Shown here: piece after piece, positions 24,399 to 40,466 of the stretch
Numbering within the stretch: position 1 is the stretch's first letter
How the letters are laid out: every line of letters starts with the position of its first letter
DNA from: Haplosporangium gracile
Lineage: Eukaryota > Mortierellomycota > Mortierellomycetes > Mortierellales > Mortierellaceae
Direction: 5' to 3'
NCBI GenBank assembly: GCA_015499985.1
Contig: JAAAUF010000095.1
Span: 2,574-66,573 of the forward strand
DNA length: 64,000 nt
Program-made: the position numbers and the translations under genes
Notes under the pieces: model-generated
What the model was told of the DNA's origin: nothing
The model's input: the letters and a program-made list of their open reading frames with translations, nothing else
The model's database searches: none

Positions 24399-25480
24399 GG
24401 GTGAAGAGTTGCTGTCCGCTCTCACTATCTTACAAAGTCAGTTAATCAATCGAGTGTGATTGTTGTTTGTTTGGTGCTGTTGTTGTTGTTTGAACTGGAG
24501 GTGTGATCAGATCAAGCTCAGGGGTGGATAATAATAATAGGTTGAGAGTAGAAGCTTGATCGAGTCACTCCGGGGTGATTGAGTGAGGGTGAGTGGAGGA
24601 AGTGAGAAGGGAATAAGGGAAAGGTGTGTTCCTGTGAAGGGGTGGAAGGGTGTTTATCCGGAGGGGAAGTATGGATGTGAAGACAGGGGGGGAGTGATGA
24701 AAGAGAAAAGGAGTGGAGAGAGAGAAGAGAAAAAGTGATGATGACGATGACAAAAGAACAAGAAAAAAGGGAGAGACAGACAGAGCAAAAGCGTCAAATA
24801 ATATTTTGTCAGTCAGTGATGTGTGTGCGGGTGTGTACGAAATCAGTGGCAAAGTGGAGGTTGTACTGGACCCGTGCAAGAATGAGGGAGAATAAACATA
24901 CCACACAGAACACGAAAAACGGTCGAGCGCGCGGTCCTTGTATATGTGTCCTATAAGTGGCTGGTCCAAGTTCCTGGGAAGAAGAAGCAAGTGGGCGAAT
25001 ACCTTCTTTGTAGAGTGATGGAGTGAGTGTGTCTGTTTGTGTGAAAAGAGAATTGATGATGATGACAAGAAAAAAAGGATGTTTGTATTTTTCTGTGTGG
25101 GTGTGTGTTTGAAATAACAAAAAAACGAAAGACCAGCCTCTTTTCGCTACGTTTGTAAGTTTTTTTTTTTTTTCACTCTGACTTGCCAACCTGTCCGTCT
25201 GCCCCCCCACCCTTTTTCTTGCTTTTACGATGATCCCAGATTTGTGCCCATTGGCCAATTTAATCCCGGAGGCAGTCACACCTTCACAACCCTGATCGCG
25301 CTTTCATGAAGCCCTTGAGCCGCCACCTGGCTGGACGACAGTGGGCGCATAAATGACGTCACCGAAGTTAGGCCACCCATGAACCCACGACGCCCTACCA
25401 GCATTAATGCGTGTTTTCGGACACGCAGAAAAAAAAAACTAGTCTACTTTTTCGACTTTGGTGGTCCTCTTGCGGCGCCT
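24399..25480. other. INO80 promoter region and spacer to the Fanzor remnants
   Basis: From 24399 to about 25250 the plus strand is purine-rich (the minus strand is C/T-rich), as expected of a leader for INO80. The stretch 25250-25480 is less biased and holds a small perfect stem-loop at 25409-25426. No credible gene is seen. Confidence 0.5.
25409..25426. other. Small perfect stem-loop beyond the Fanzor 3' end
   Basis: A 6-base stem, GCGTGT pairing with ACACGC, flanks a 6-base loop, TTTCGG. It is followed on the plus strand by a run of A. It lies about 55 bases past the stop codon of the minus-strand Fanzor remnant, the side where TnpB and Fanzor guide RNAs usually lie. The position is suggestive only; a short stem like this can arise by chance. 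Confidence 0.3.
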
Positions 25481-26255
25481 TTAGGTCGAGGTGGCGGCGT
25501 TGGCGCTGCTGCTGGCTGCGGAACCACTAGAGGTCGTACTGGATCCATTATTGACCTTCCACGGGAGGGAACCGTTAGCAGCGACAGGATGGAGGTAGTC
25601 AAGCCTTTCCTGGTGTAGAAGATAGCCTTGGACAATGTTGTCCATATTCTCCGCGGCCATTACGTCTCGATGGTGGTATACATGGCAGTGGGAGCAATAG
25701 AAGCGGCGAATATTCACTTGGACGACGAACAGTCCACAACCGGGTCATTACTTGCTGGTGTAATATTCGTTGATGTCCACCACGAAGTATTTGAGAGACC
25801 TTGCCCAAAATGAATTGTAAGACTATGATATTAATTATTTGTTCAAGCACAAATGCAGTGACAGCAGTATCTATTCCTTGATGATAAATAGCCATAATAC
25901 ATAATACAATGCTTACTATTGGAATGATGTAGGACAAAAACGAGGAATGAAGCGAGGATAAGCCATTCTTGGTGCTGAACATGTCCAGGCCGACTTCGAT
26001 AATGAGAGGGTTCAGCGGGTTGCTGCGAATTCCAAGTCCATCTCCAACAATCTTGAGCAGCCGATCGGCGAGGAGTTGGTACTCCATGTGGCGCGCTCGC
26101 TCCATGCCCCATTGATGCTTTTTGTAATTGTGATTTTGTCCGTTGTAAAACGCCTTCAGCCGCTCTTCAACTCGTTCCAGCTCCTTGACATAGTTCATCA
26201 CACTCGCCCCGAGACCTTTCAAGGGAGGTAAACGAGTCTCAATATCGCGGGACAT
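25481..26255 (-). pseudogene. Fanzor (TnpB-like RNA-guided nuclease) C-terminal remnant
   Basis: Reading the minus strand from ATG 26255, the frame gives LPPLKGLGASVMNYVKELE, then ERARHMEYQLLADRLL and GLSSLHSSFLSYIIPI. A probable intron (25916-25823) follows, then KYFVVDINEYYTSK, and after two stop codons PGCGLF, RRFYCSHC, YHHRDVMAAENM and YLHPV. This order (helical segment, SLHSSF, NEYYTS before a zinc ribbon, then an HRD-x-MAAENM block holding the RuvC-III Asp) is that of TnpB/Fanzor nucleases. TAA at 25750-25748 and TGA at 25747-25745 fall at the first zinc-ribbon CPxC and destroy its first Cys. The N-terminus with RuvC-I is absent. It is therefore an inactive fossil. The Fanzor assignment is from remembered family motifs, not a search. 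Confidence 0.75.
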
Positions 26256-26577
26256 GATGGTAGGGCATAGCATGGTCACTATCGTCCGGAGCCGTGTCGA
26301 GCAGCAGCAGCGGCCACTCTATCTGCATCCGGTCGACAAGGGCGGTCACTACCCCTGGCTGGAGCGTGGATGCGAGACAACGGCCCAACCCAGGGATGCC
26401 CCAAGTTCGTTGAAACAAGCAAGCAGCAGTGGTGGTCGTACTGATCGTGCCGGTTGCAAGCGCCGGGCAGAGGAAGATGGCAATGCCGAGAAGGGGAGGG
26501 GTGGCAAGCGCACTAAGGCAACCATGGCCAAGCAAAAGGCGACGACCACCAAGGGCAAGGCGGCGGCCGCCAAGTAA
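26248..26577 (+). pseudogene. Second Fanzor remnant, C-terminal end only
   Basis: On the plus strand the frame R-D-M-M-V-G-H-S-M-V begins at 26248 and corresponds to the RD-x-MA-x-ENM RuvC-III block of the minus-strand remnant. It is followed by QRPLYLHPVDKGGHYPW, equal in place to YLHPVAANGSLPW of the other copy. The tail is Lys/Arg/Ala-rich (CKRRAEEDG, GGKRTKATMAK) and would act as a nuclear-localisation tail. Everything upstream of RuvC-III is missing, because the minus-strand copy starts at the same point. The two copies thus abut head to head at about 26250. It cannot be functional. Confidence 0.65.
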
Positions 26578-26813
26578 ATGGCGACGAAACCCAAGGGCAA
26601 GGCAAATGTCATGCAGGTCGATAGCTAGACTAGCTTTTTTCTTTCCTTTTTTTCACTTTGAGGTGTTCGCAAGCACCCTTGTCTAACTTCGGGTGGATTT
26701 AAATAGCTGCGCAGGCCTCCATTCTGTAAAAGAGAAATAACAGTAACAGGAAAAGAAAATAAAAAAAAAAAAAACTAGAAAAGTAATACTATCGAGAAAT
26801 CTTCTGCTTATTT

Positions 26814-28997
26814 TTAGTAGCGGTCCTCGTAGTAGTTGGCCTGGCCATAGGGACCGCCAGCGGGAGAAGGTCCACCATAGCCATGACCCGGGTGCTGCTG
26901 GCCATACATGCCACCGTTTCCGCCCATCTCGTCCTCGCCCAACAACTCCTTGACCTCCCACACGTTCTGCTTCGATCCGACAGAGAACTCCAAATCTTCC
27001 TTGGTAATCGAGTCCCAGTACTTGTACACCATCATCACACTCAAAAGCGTAGCAATCGTGCCGAAGAACAGGCCATCAATATAGTGCTTGGCAAAGTTGC
27101 AGATCTGGACAGAGAAGACATAGAGGATAACCTGACCAGTGGCAAAGAAAGCAATGCCAAAGATGATGTCTCCCAGGGGCCAGCGGTCATCCAAAGTGTT
27201 GACAACCAGGACAATCTGCAAGATGACATAGATCAAAAGAGCAGCGCCGTTGAAAATAAAGAAAACAATCCAGAGAGCAATGGGGTTGGAGCTGCTGAAG
27301 GGCGACATGTCATTGAAGGTTGCAATCGATACGAATGTCACTGCTCCAAACACGACAAATGATGACAACCGAATTGACTATTTTTTTCATTCAGAATTGG
27401 AGGTAAGGGACGGTTAATTACACCTTCAATTATCTTATCATTTTCGTCGAACAAATAGAGACATTAGACAATGAAATAGAAAAGAAACGTATCCTTTGCA
27501 CTCGGAAAGAGCACATGTAAACAACAAGAAAGAGAGAGAGAGAGAGAAGGGACATACCCAGAGGGAGAGAGGAGTGCCGTCCTCAGCAAACTGGAAGCCG
27601 ACAAATCCGTTCAAGAGAAGACACCAGAAAGTCGCCGAAATCAGTCCTAGATGGATTCCAGTAAAGTACTATCGGGCATTGAACAATTAGATAGATATGG
27701 TTAGAGTAGCTTTTTTTTTTTAGATGGAGTGGATGCAAGGAGGTAACTACAAGACTTCAGACTTACAGGGTAAAGTTTGTTGGCGGTGGGGATGATTCCG
27801 GAGATGAGTAGCAGGTCCATGATAGTCACGAGCATGTAGAGATAAAAGAACATGATGATCTCTTTGCGGCCTATTGATTATTATCAGATTGATCAGTCAG
27901 TGATGGTCAGATATAGATATGATCTTCATTTCATTTGAGGTTGTCGTTCTTCACTCGAGGGATGTTCCATTGATCTGTCTTGCGCTTGTGCGTTTGTCCC
28001 GTGTGCATACAACGAACACTGCTTTTCGCACAGCGTAAAAATGGAATATCATGTCCATGGTTGCTATCCTTCCTGAAGAGCACGCTCCATGCCAGTGGAG
28101 AAAAAGATGAGCCGCCATATGTGTTCCTGTGGTGATTGAGTTCTGCCGCCACACCCTTCCCATCTCCTATAATTATGTTGCTCGATGATGTATCTCCTTG
28201 TTTTTCGTTTTGGCTGTCTGTGTCATCACTCTGCGTCGAGGGTGTCCTGTTTGCCAATGGATTGATGCATGTGTCCAATCAAGTCAAAGAAAATGTGGTC
28301 CAGTCCCCTCTATCGTACTTCTTCTCTCATATTTGACCCCTAGACCGTCGGCTGTCCACCTTCTCCCGCCTCTCCTGCCAGGGAGTTGCCTAACCCTCTC
28401 CTGTTCAACTTGATTTTTTTTCCTGTAACATCCTTGAGCAATGAGTGCAGTCTTAATTGTCGATAAGATAGAGAAGATGCTTACCGACAGCAGTGTACTT
28501 TGACCGGATATGATAAATCATAATGGCGGTCATGATCAAGGCGATCAAGTGGATAATGAGTGTTGCTATATTATTCGCCGAGAGCAATAATAATAAATAA
28601 AAAAAAGTTCATTCGGTCAGCTTTTATGTGGTCATTCTTGGTCCTCTTTCTGTTCTCGTTTCTTTTCTGAGGAGAACTGGTTCTTGTAGATATATTTGTT
28701 GCTGACTGCCATATGGACTGCAGGCAACAGAAGACTAAAAAAATCCGCCTCTTTGTTGTCAACATAACAACAATGACGCAAAAGACAATAAACAAAGCAG
28801 AAAAGACAATAGACAAAGAAGCAGAAAAGACACTTACAGGGCTGGAAGATGAGGGTGTTGACGAGACGGACGTTACGGGAGTAACAGACAGGCTCGATGC
28901 CGTCGGCTGTGCCGACCAGCGGACACAGGGTCAACATGACATTGTTACATATGTAATTGAACTTTCCGAACTGAAAGCTGTAATCGGGGGTCGACAT
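26814..28997 (-). CDS. CHS7: Chitin synthase export chaperone Chs7
   Basis: Five exons on the minus strand: 28997-28838, 28565-28485, 27870-27767, 27668-27558 and 27377-26814, giving 339 aa. The start [17 protein letters not shown] is followed by LCPLVG and [19 protein letters not shown], the N-terminal Chs7 signature. About seven hydrophobic spans follow, with [15 protein letters not shown] and [20 protein letters not shown] near the end, all highly typical of the family. The tail is Gly/Pro/Tyr-rich. Chs7 is an ER membrane protein needed for export of chitin synthase (Chs3-type) to the cell surface. The third exon is preceded by an unusually long intron (27871-28484, 614 bases) compared with the others here. 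Confidence 0.95.
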
Positions 28998-29303
28998 AGT
29001 TGTAGTTGTTGTATTTGTCTTTTTAGCGGGGTGTTTTGTGTATGCTGTTGAATGTTATTGAGTGTGTGTGAGACCTGGCTAGGGGGAGGTAGCGAGGCGC
29101 TTTGTTATTACTTTGTCGCTGGCTGTTGATAGGGGGTATATTTTGGTTTGAGGTTGAGGTTGACGTAAAGAATAGGAGACAAGGAGGAAAATAGGGTCAG
29201 TCAAGACAGTTCAATATAGTATGGTTGCATCTTAGGGGTGCATGATAGAAGAGGAGCTGTTGGTGAGGAACAACAAGTTAAAAGGAAAGAGAGAGTGTTT
29301 TGC

Positions 29304-29359
<56 letters not shown>

Positions 29360-31054
29360 GTTGTTGCGCGCGAGCAATGAAAAGGAAGGGAAGAAGAGAG
29401 GTGGACTAGAAGTGAGACTAGGATGGAGAGTGTTCAGTCAGGAAGTCAGGCACCGAACAGCAGCAATAGCTAAAACCAGTAACGAGAAACAAGGGCGGGA
29501 GTCGAGGGAAGAGACGGCGGTGTGAAGGATAGGGCTGGGTAGGGGCTGTCCCAAAAGGCAGTGAAGGGGAAGTAGGGATGGAAGTAAATATGTGGCGGGT
29601 ATCAGAGAGGGTGAGTTATTATTAGAAGGTGACGAGGGAGAAACACGCCTCAACTAGCTTGTCGTTGTTGATAGACCAGTCAAAGAGATAGAGAAGGAAG
29701 GATGGAGAGTGAAAGGGTAGAGAATGATAAGTATTGGTTGAAGTTAAGAGTGATGCACTTGCCAGCGTGTGTAAAGGAGAGTGGGTGATGTATATGCGGT
29801 CGTAAGAGAAAGGAGGAGGAGGAGAGGGATGGTTGGATGAAAGAAGTAGAAAAAGAAGAAGAGAGATGAAAAAAGAGGGATGAAGGAGGGAGAGAGAAAG
29901 AAGAACGAGCGAGCGAGGTGTGCACAAGGGATGAGGGCAAGGACGAGCGAGCAGGGTCCCAGAGACACAGAGGCAGCGAGAGAGAAGGAGAGAGAGATAC
30001 AGCGGAGAATTGGATACTTTGCGCACTAATAACTGGCCAGAGGTCCCTCTTTTTGTTCACTCGTCTAATTCTTAAATTAGATGCTAAGGCTGGCAACATG
30101 AAAGGGCACAGGTCAGACCTTGCTTTTGCTTTTTCACTCGCTCCCCTCACCTTATCTTGCTCGTGTGGACTGGACCCCTGGACTTTGGACTGGGTGTGGG
30201 TGAACATGTACAGCCAGCTCCGAATCCTTGCCCATCTATTTTTCATTTCTACCGAGAAAACGCACCTCTTTTTGTATCAATGTACGCCTTCAATTGCACT
30301 CACTGCACAATAGGAACAAAAAAAAAAATGATAAAAAAATCGGCTCCTTCTTCTTCATCTTCCACCCTTTCTTACTTTCCTCGCTCCAAGAATCCATACC
30401 ACGCAACGGGACAGGGCAACTTCACAAGAATAACAAGTGCGAAAAAAAGAGAGCACCGATTGGCTCACCTCTCTTTTTTTCTTCGTTTTTTGGTTATGAC
30501 CAGAGTGGAGGTAATAATAGAATTAGAGTGTTAAGGGGTTTGTGATATATTACTTCTGGTGACTTTAAAATAAATCACGGCACACATAGTGACAAAAGAA
30601 GGCCTTGTAGTTGAAAGGGTCTATAATTTTATCTGCAAGAGAAGTTGATCTTTTTCTACTCCTATTCTTTGTAACATCGGTCATACAACATCTTTTTTTC
30701 AGCGTACATAGTGGTAAATAAGAATAATAATATTAAAGTTATAATGGTAGAAGTGTCTATGAACATGACATGGGAGAGGGGTGTGGATGCAGAAAGAAAG
30801 AATCAAATCGCACGAACCAGCGTATCCTTGATTGTCTGCATTACTTTATCCAAAGGTAGAAGGAAGGAAGGAAGGAGGAAAGAGAAAAAGGAAAAGGGAA
30901 AGGAGAAAGAAAGGAATAGAAAGAAAGAGCGGTGGCGTCAAATTGGAATCTGATTGTTTGCCACTAAATTATAGTAACGCCTACACATTTTGCACGCAGA
31001 CAACGAAAAGAAATAACTTTAAGAATCCATTCGGAAAAAGATGCCGAAGTGTAT
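28998..31054. other. Intergenic region between RAS and CHS7
   Basis: Next to CHS7 is the promoter and leader, with a GTT/CAA microsatellite at 29301-29366. From about 29600 to 30000 the plus strand is strongly purine-rich. Beyond 30050 it is AT-rich, with a GAAGGAAGGAAGGAAGG run near 30850 downstream of RAS. Only low-complexity open frames occur. No gene or RNA gene is supported. Confidence 0.5.
29301..29366 (+). repeat. GTT microsatellite upstream of CHS7
   Basis: About 20 near-perfect GTT (minus strand CAA/AAC) triplets lie some 300 bases upstream of the CHS7 start. On the minus strand this is a CAA repeat in the promoter or leader region. Confidence 0.9.
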
Positions 31055-36587
<5,533 letters not shown>

Positions 36588-38242
36588 TCAAATATCCAAA
36601 CTCTCATCATCGCTAAAATCAGAATTCAAACTCTCATCATGAAAATCATGATCCTCACTCTCTTCTCTGACATTCTCAATCCTCCGCCCAAGATCAACCC
36701 TCAAAACCTCATACTTAACCATCTCCTCAAAAAAAAAAAATACACCTGTGTGCAGCGCCCCTCCTCCACCACCGCCGTCACGGCATTCTTTCTCCATTTT
36801 TCGCGACTAGCCATACATATCCCATGTTCGACCATCTCCTCGATGACTATTTAATGATGGTGTCCACTCAAGGTAAGGTCTGTCAACAAAGGAAGCTTTA
36901 TCCATCTTTGTCCAAAGGGTACTGCCGTAATAGGACTATGTTCGTCTGAGACACCGATATTGAAGCACATCAGAGTGTGGCTAAATGCAAATGCAATATC
37001 ATCTACTTCGTCTGTTGATGAGTTGTAACCAAACATCATGACGTGCTCCAGGGGTGGCAGGGTTACTTGGCGGACTGCTGATGTGGCATCGTCGTCGTCC
37101 AAGGAGAAGGACCCTTGACTGCCATCTGAACCACCAATCGATGCTGATCCAAGTTGGTTAGTGTCTTCTTCTCCTGAACTGCCCAAGCGAAGGCTCCCTT
37201 GCCCAGCACTAATATGTCTAGACGCTTCAGGGACCGACATCTTGGAAGGATCTGTAGGCCCTCACGAGCGGCATGCTGCCACTATTCGGGCTTCAGTCCC
37301 CGAATCACCTCGACGTCTGTAAGGTCTGTTGTCAAAGGGTGCGCCATGAGATGATCTCATTTGTTATTGAAGATGAACTGAAGTTGTTAAATAGGAGGCA
37401 AATAATCGGCAAATCTGTTGTTGAGCATCCTCGGTAATGGTGTTGCCGTGATATATCCCAGTTTCACTGGAGGTTCCTTTGGCACCTTTGAGACGTCCTT
37501 TGAAGACTCGCATGTACTTCTCGACGAACTGGACGATCGCCCGCATAGCATTATCCTGGCTCATGTGTTTGTCGGTCCGTCGCCTTGTGTATTGTTGTAA
37601 ATCACGCCCAAGATAAAGTAAACATGTTTCAGCCTCGGCAGGCGATCGATTGCCTGATGGTAGCGAGTGATGTCCGAGGAGGAGATGCTTAGAGTCTCCA
37701 GCTGCTTCAGAATAGGGCTCACGAGGGTCCAGGCCAGCTCTTTGAAGACAACGTCTTGGTGGCAGCACCAAGTAAGGAACTCCTTGCCTTGAGAGTTGTC
37801 GAAGTAGTCTGGCGGCATACGATCCAAACGTTCGAGGGTGTAGTCTGTTTTTTTTTGATTGGAGATTTGCTGGTGCCCTCCTGCATGCAGTCGCGAAATT
37901 GATATGAAGTAAATGTCGACACTGTGCATAGTGTGGATATAGTCAAGTCGAGGTGGATCGTTGGTGGCGCCCAATTCGAATTCGAACAAGAGGGCAGGAT
38001 GAAGGCCGGTGGCTGAAGTGGAGGTGAGTAAAGTACGGAGGAGAGGCTTGGTCCGTTTACCTCCACGATAGACGTGTCTGACTGCCTTGAGTGGATCGCG
38101 TACAGAATGGGGAAAGTGACAAGAGAGATGTATCGGTTCATGTGGAGCAGGGTAGCCAGGTGGGAGATTTTTTTTTTTTGTCTGCGATGACCTGCAGAAT
38201 GCTTTGCAAGCATTCGAGAGGCAGTCGAGACAGTGGATCCAT
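36588..38242 (-). pseudogene. Frameshifted F-box-type gene
   Basis: From ATG 38242 the minus strand reads MDPLSRLPLECLQSILQVIA, an F-box-like start. It then enters a 12-base A run (38168-38179), after which the continuation HLATLLHMNRYISLVTFPILY is in another frame. Further frame changes occur after PILY (to DPLKAVRHVYRGGKR and FEFELGATNDPP) and after YFILGVIYNNT (to DKHMSQDNAMRAIVQFVEKY). Later open pieces are 37240-36851 (LPPLEHVMMFGYNSSTDEVD) and a C-terminal acidic piece ending DESLDI at 36588. At least three frame breaks in distinct places argue for a pseudogene. A homopolymer error could explain only the first, and a 10-N gap lies just upstream. Confidence 0.6.
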
Positions 38243-38279
38243 AGTGGAATTCAAATGTTGATGTCAGCCGAGATGGATG

Positions 38280-38289
38280 NNNNNNNNNN
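38280..38289. other. Assembly gap (10 N)
   Basis: Ten N bases mark a scaffold join or unknown-length gap, 38 bases upstream of the F-box start. Sequence quality and order around it should be treated with caution. Confidence 0.98.
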
Positions 38290-39452
38290 CAAAAAGGTGG
38301 ATGTTGAGAGGTTGATGAAGAGAAGGATGACATAATGAAGGGACGAAGGTGGAGTAGAGATGAGGCTGATGAGTGAAACTACCGAACGTAGTGCATGTCT
38401 CCTTTCTGACACCGTGCGAGTCGGGGGGTCAAAGCCAACAAGCCAACAGTGTTTCGACACTCGAATGGTCCAAACAAGTGTCTGAGTAAGAAACGACTGA
38501 GCCTCCACTTTCAAAGGTGATTGACCAGTACAATTGACCAATATGGTCTACAGGTATCCAGCTGAAACAGCACGCGTCAAGGTAATCACCACCTCGACGC
38601 GAGAATCAACGTCGCACTCCTAACTGATCACATCCCCTGAGTACCATTTCTTTGCTTTTGTCTTCTCATATCTCTTTTCTCTTTTCTTACCTTTTCTCAT
38701 TCCTCTCCCTTCTTTCTTATTTCCCCCTTCTCATTGATATGGGCTAGGAAAGAGGACTGGATTGGTAGGTGCGCTGACCTCATTGATCGCCACACGCCTC
38801 CCTTCCACCTTCTATCCTCTTTTTTTCCGTGCTTTTTAGGCCTAGGGCTAGGGGTTGCTTGCTCGCTTATGATTACAAGAAAAAAGAGAGTGAATAGGGG
38901 GTGCTCCCTGCATGCATGCTCCCCCCCGTTGTTGTCAGTCTAACAATGCTCATTTTCACCACCTCCCCGACCTTCCTCAGCCATTTTTCCGCATGTCTGT
39001 GGTTGCTTACGTCTTTCTTCGACAGAGCAACTTTTTCATGTTGTTGTTAATTGACCGTGAGTGCACTTTTTTTTTTGGCGTTCAAAAGTGTAAAATGGTG
39101 CCATCGTCAACGTTCCTCGCCTGTTGTTTGATCAAGTATAAAATGTGGAAGAAGGGGTCACTCTCCTTTCTTCTTTTTTTTTCATCTCTATCCACAACAC
39201 CTCCTATCCCCTCATACAACACACGCAAAAAACCCTCATTCTCATCATCTTCTTGACCACGACTGACCTCCTTCTCGATCATAACTCTGAACCCAAGCAG
39301 GCAAGCACCCAGTAAGTCTTCTTCCCTCCCACTCTTTCTCACCCTTCAACATATAAATAGTGACTCCGAACATCCCCATTTCATTTTCATCTTTTTTTGC
39401 TCTTTGGAAAGTAACTAACAAGCGCCTTTACTTTCTATGCTCCTTCTAGAAT
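38290..39452. other. Intergenic region upstream of the small secreted protein
   Basis: It holds the upstream side of the F-box remnant, then C/T-rich sequence around 38640-38730 and 39170-39450. The latter is probably the promoter and leader of the secreted-protein gene, and TTCTAG just before its ATG could be the 3' splice site of a leader intron. No gene is seen. Confidence 0.45.
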
Positions 39453-39962
39453 ATGATGCTCAAACCAACCCTCCTCCTCCTCACCGCTAGCCTTTTCACC
39501 GCAGCCGTGCACGCAAGCTCGTTTGTGATCACAGAGCACATTCCAAGGAACGTCAAATGCTTCCAATCCTACAGCGATATTGGTCTCGTCGAACGCAGCA
39601 TCTGCTGGCACGACAAGGAATTCTACGCTGACCGCTGGCACGATTGGCCCTGTGAGATCGATTGCGACGTCAACGTACCCGTCCGTATCTACCTCGAAGA
39701 TTACACCTACCCTTCCTACCAGGAGTCGCAGGAGTTGCAAGGTGGTGCAAGAGGAGAGAAGTATCCATTCGCGGGACAGAGGGCGATGGTCAGGGGTGGA
39801 CGTGGAGGGGACAGGAGATCGATTTACAAGATCTATATCCAGCGCCTAGACTCGGAGTGGCAGTTGGTGACTTATTTGCATAAGGGTACTGGGAAGTGTA
39901 AGAATGAGCATGACGAGGAAGGGTGGTCTATTTGGGCTTGTGCTGAAATAAAGACCGTTTAG
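39453..39962 (+). CDS. Small secreted protein, 169 aa, unknown
   Basis: The single-exon frame starts MMLKPTLLLLTASLFTAAVH, a classical signal peptide with likely cleavage near A-V-H-A-S. The mature part has five or six Cys (for example VKCFQS, SICWHD, PCEIDCDV, GKCKNE and WACAEI), suggesting disulphides. It is rich in Trp, Tyr and Asp and has no membrane span. No enzyme motif is recognised. Small Cys-containing secreted proteins of fungi include surface proteins and effector-like proteins; nothing here separates these. The second ATG at 39456 is equally usable. Confidence 0.7.
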   Translation: MMLKPTLLLLTASLFTAAVHASSFVITEHIPRNVKCFQSYSDIGLVERSICWHDKEFYADRWHDWPCEIDCDVNVPVRIYLEDYTYPSYQESQELQGGARGEKYPFAGQRAMVRGGRGGDRRSIYKIYIQRLDSEWQLVTYLHKGTGKCKNEHDEEGWSIWACAEIKTV

Positions 39963-40466
39963 AAGGGATGAAGGAGAGTGAGGGCTATTGCTTTTATTTT
40001 CTTGATAAGCCTTGTCCTTTCTTTCCTTAATTTTTTTCATTCTTTCAGGATGCTCATTATTATTATTATTATTATTTATCGCTTTTCTCGTTTTTGTGCT
40101 TGTGCGCGGTACTTTTGTCCTTGTACTTGTCCGATTACTTGATGGCAGTTTGGTAAGCACGAGACATGCATGGTTTGCGTATTTTTTCGCCCTTGAATAA
40201 CTGATGGACAGAGAGAGAGAGAGAGAAAGAGCAATCAAGATAGTTGCATGATGGAAAGAAAAGAAAAAAGGAAAAAGCAAACACCTTCCCACCACCATTA
40301 TTTCGCTCACCATGGCATAGATTCTTTCTTTCCTCTCATCCTTTTTATTATTTTCTGAATGAACATGCAAAACACAAGCGCTCATGGTGGGTCGGGACTG
40401 TCATGGCATGTGTATTCTGAGAGGGAAGGCGAAGCGAAAGAGGAGGGGGAATAATTATGGGTAATA
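39963..40466. other. Convergent 3' region between the secreted protein and Gag-like gene 1
   Basis: AT-rich trailer sequence with a TTA/ATT triplet run near 40051-40077 and a GA run near 40211-40228. No gene is seen. Confidence 0.5.

Noticed and set aside
24396..24425. INO80 start at 24425
   Set aside because: That codon is GTG on the minus strand. The first ATG in frame after the upstream stop is at 24398.
29301..29366. Poly-Cys open frame over the GTT repeat
   Set aside because: It is translation of a microsatellite with no ATG and no flanking coding sequence.
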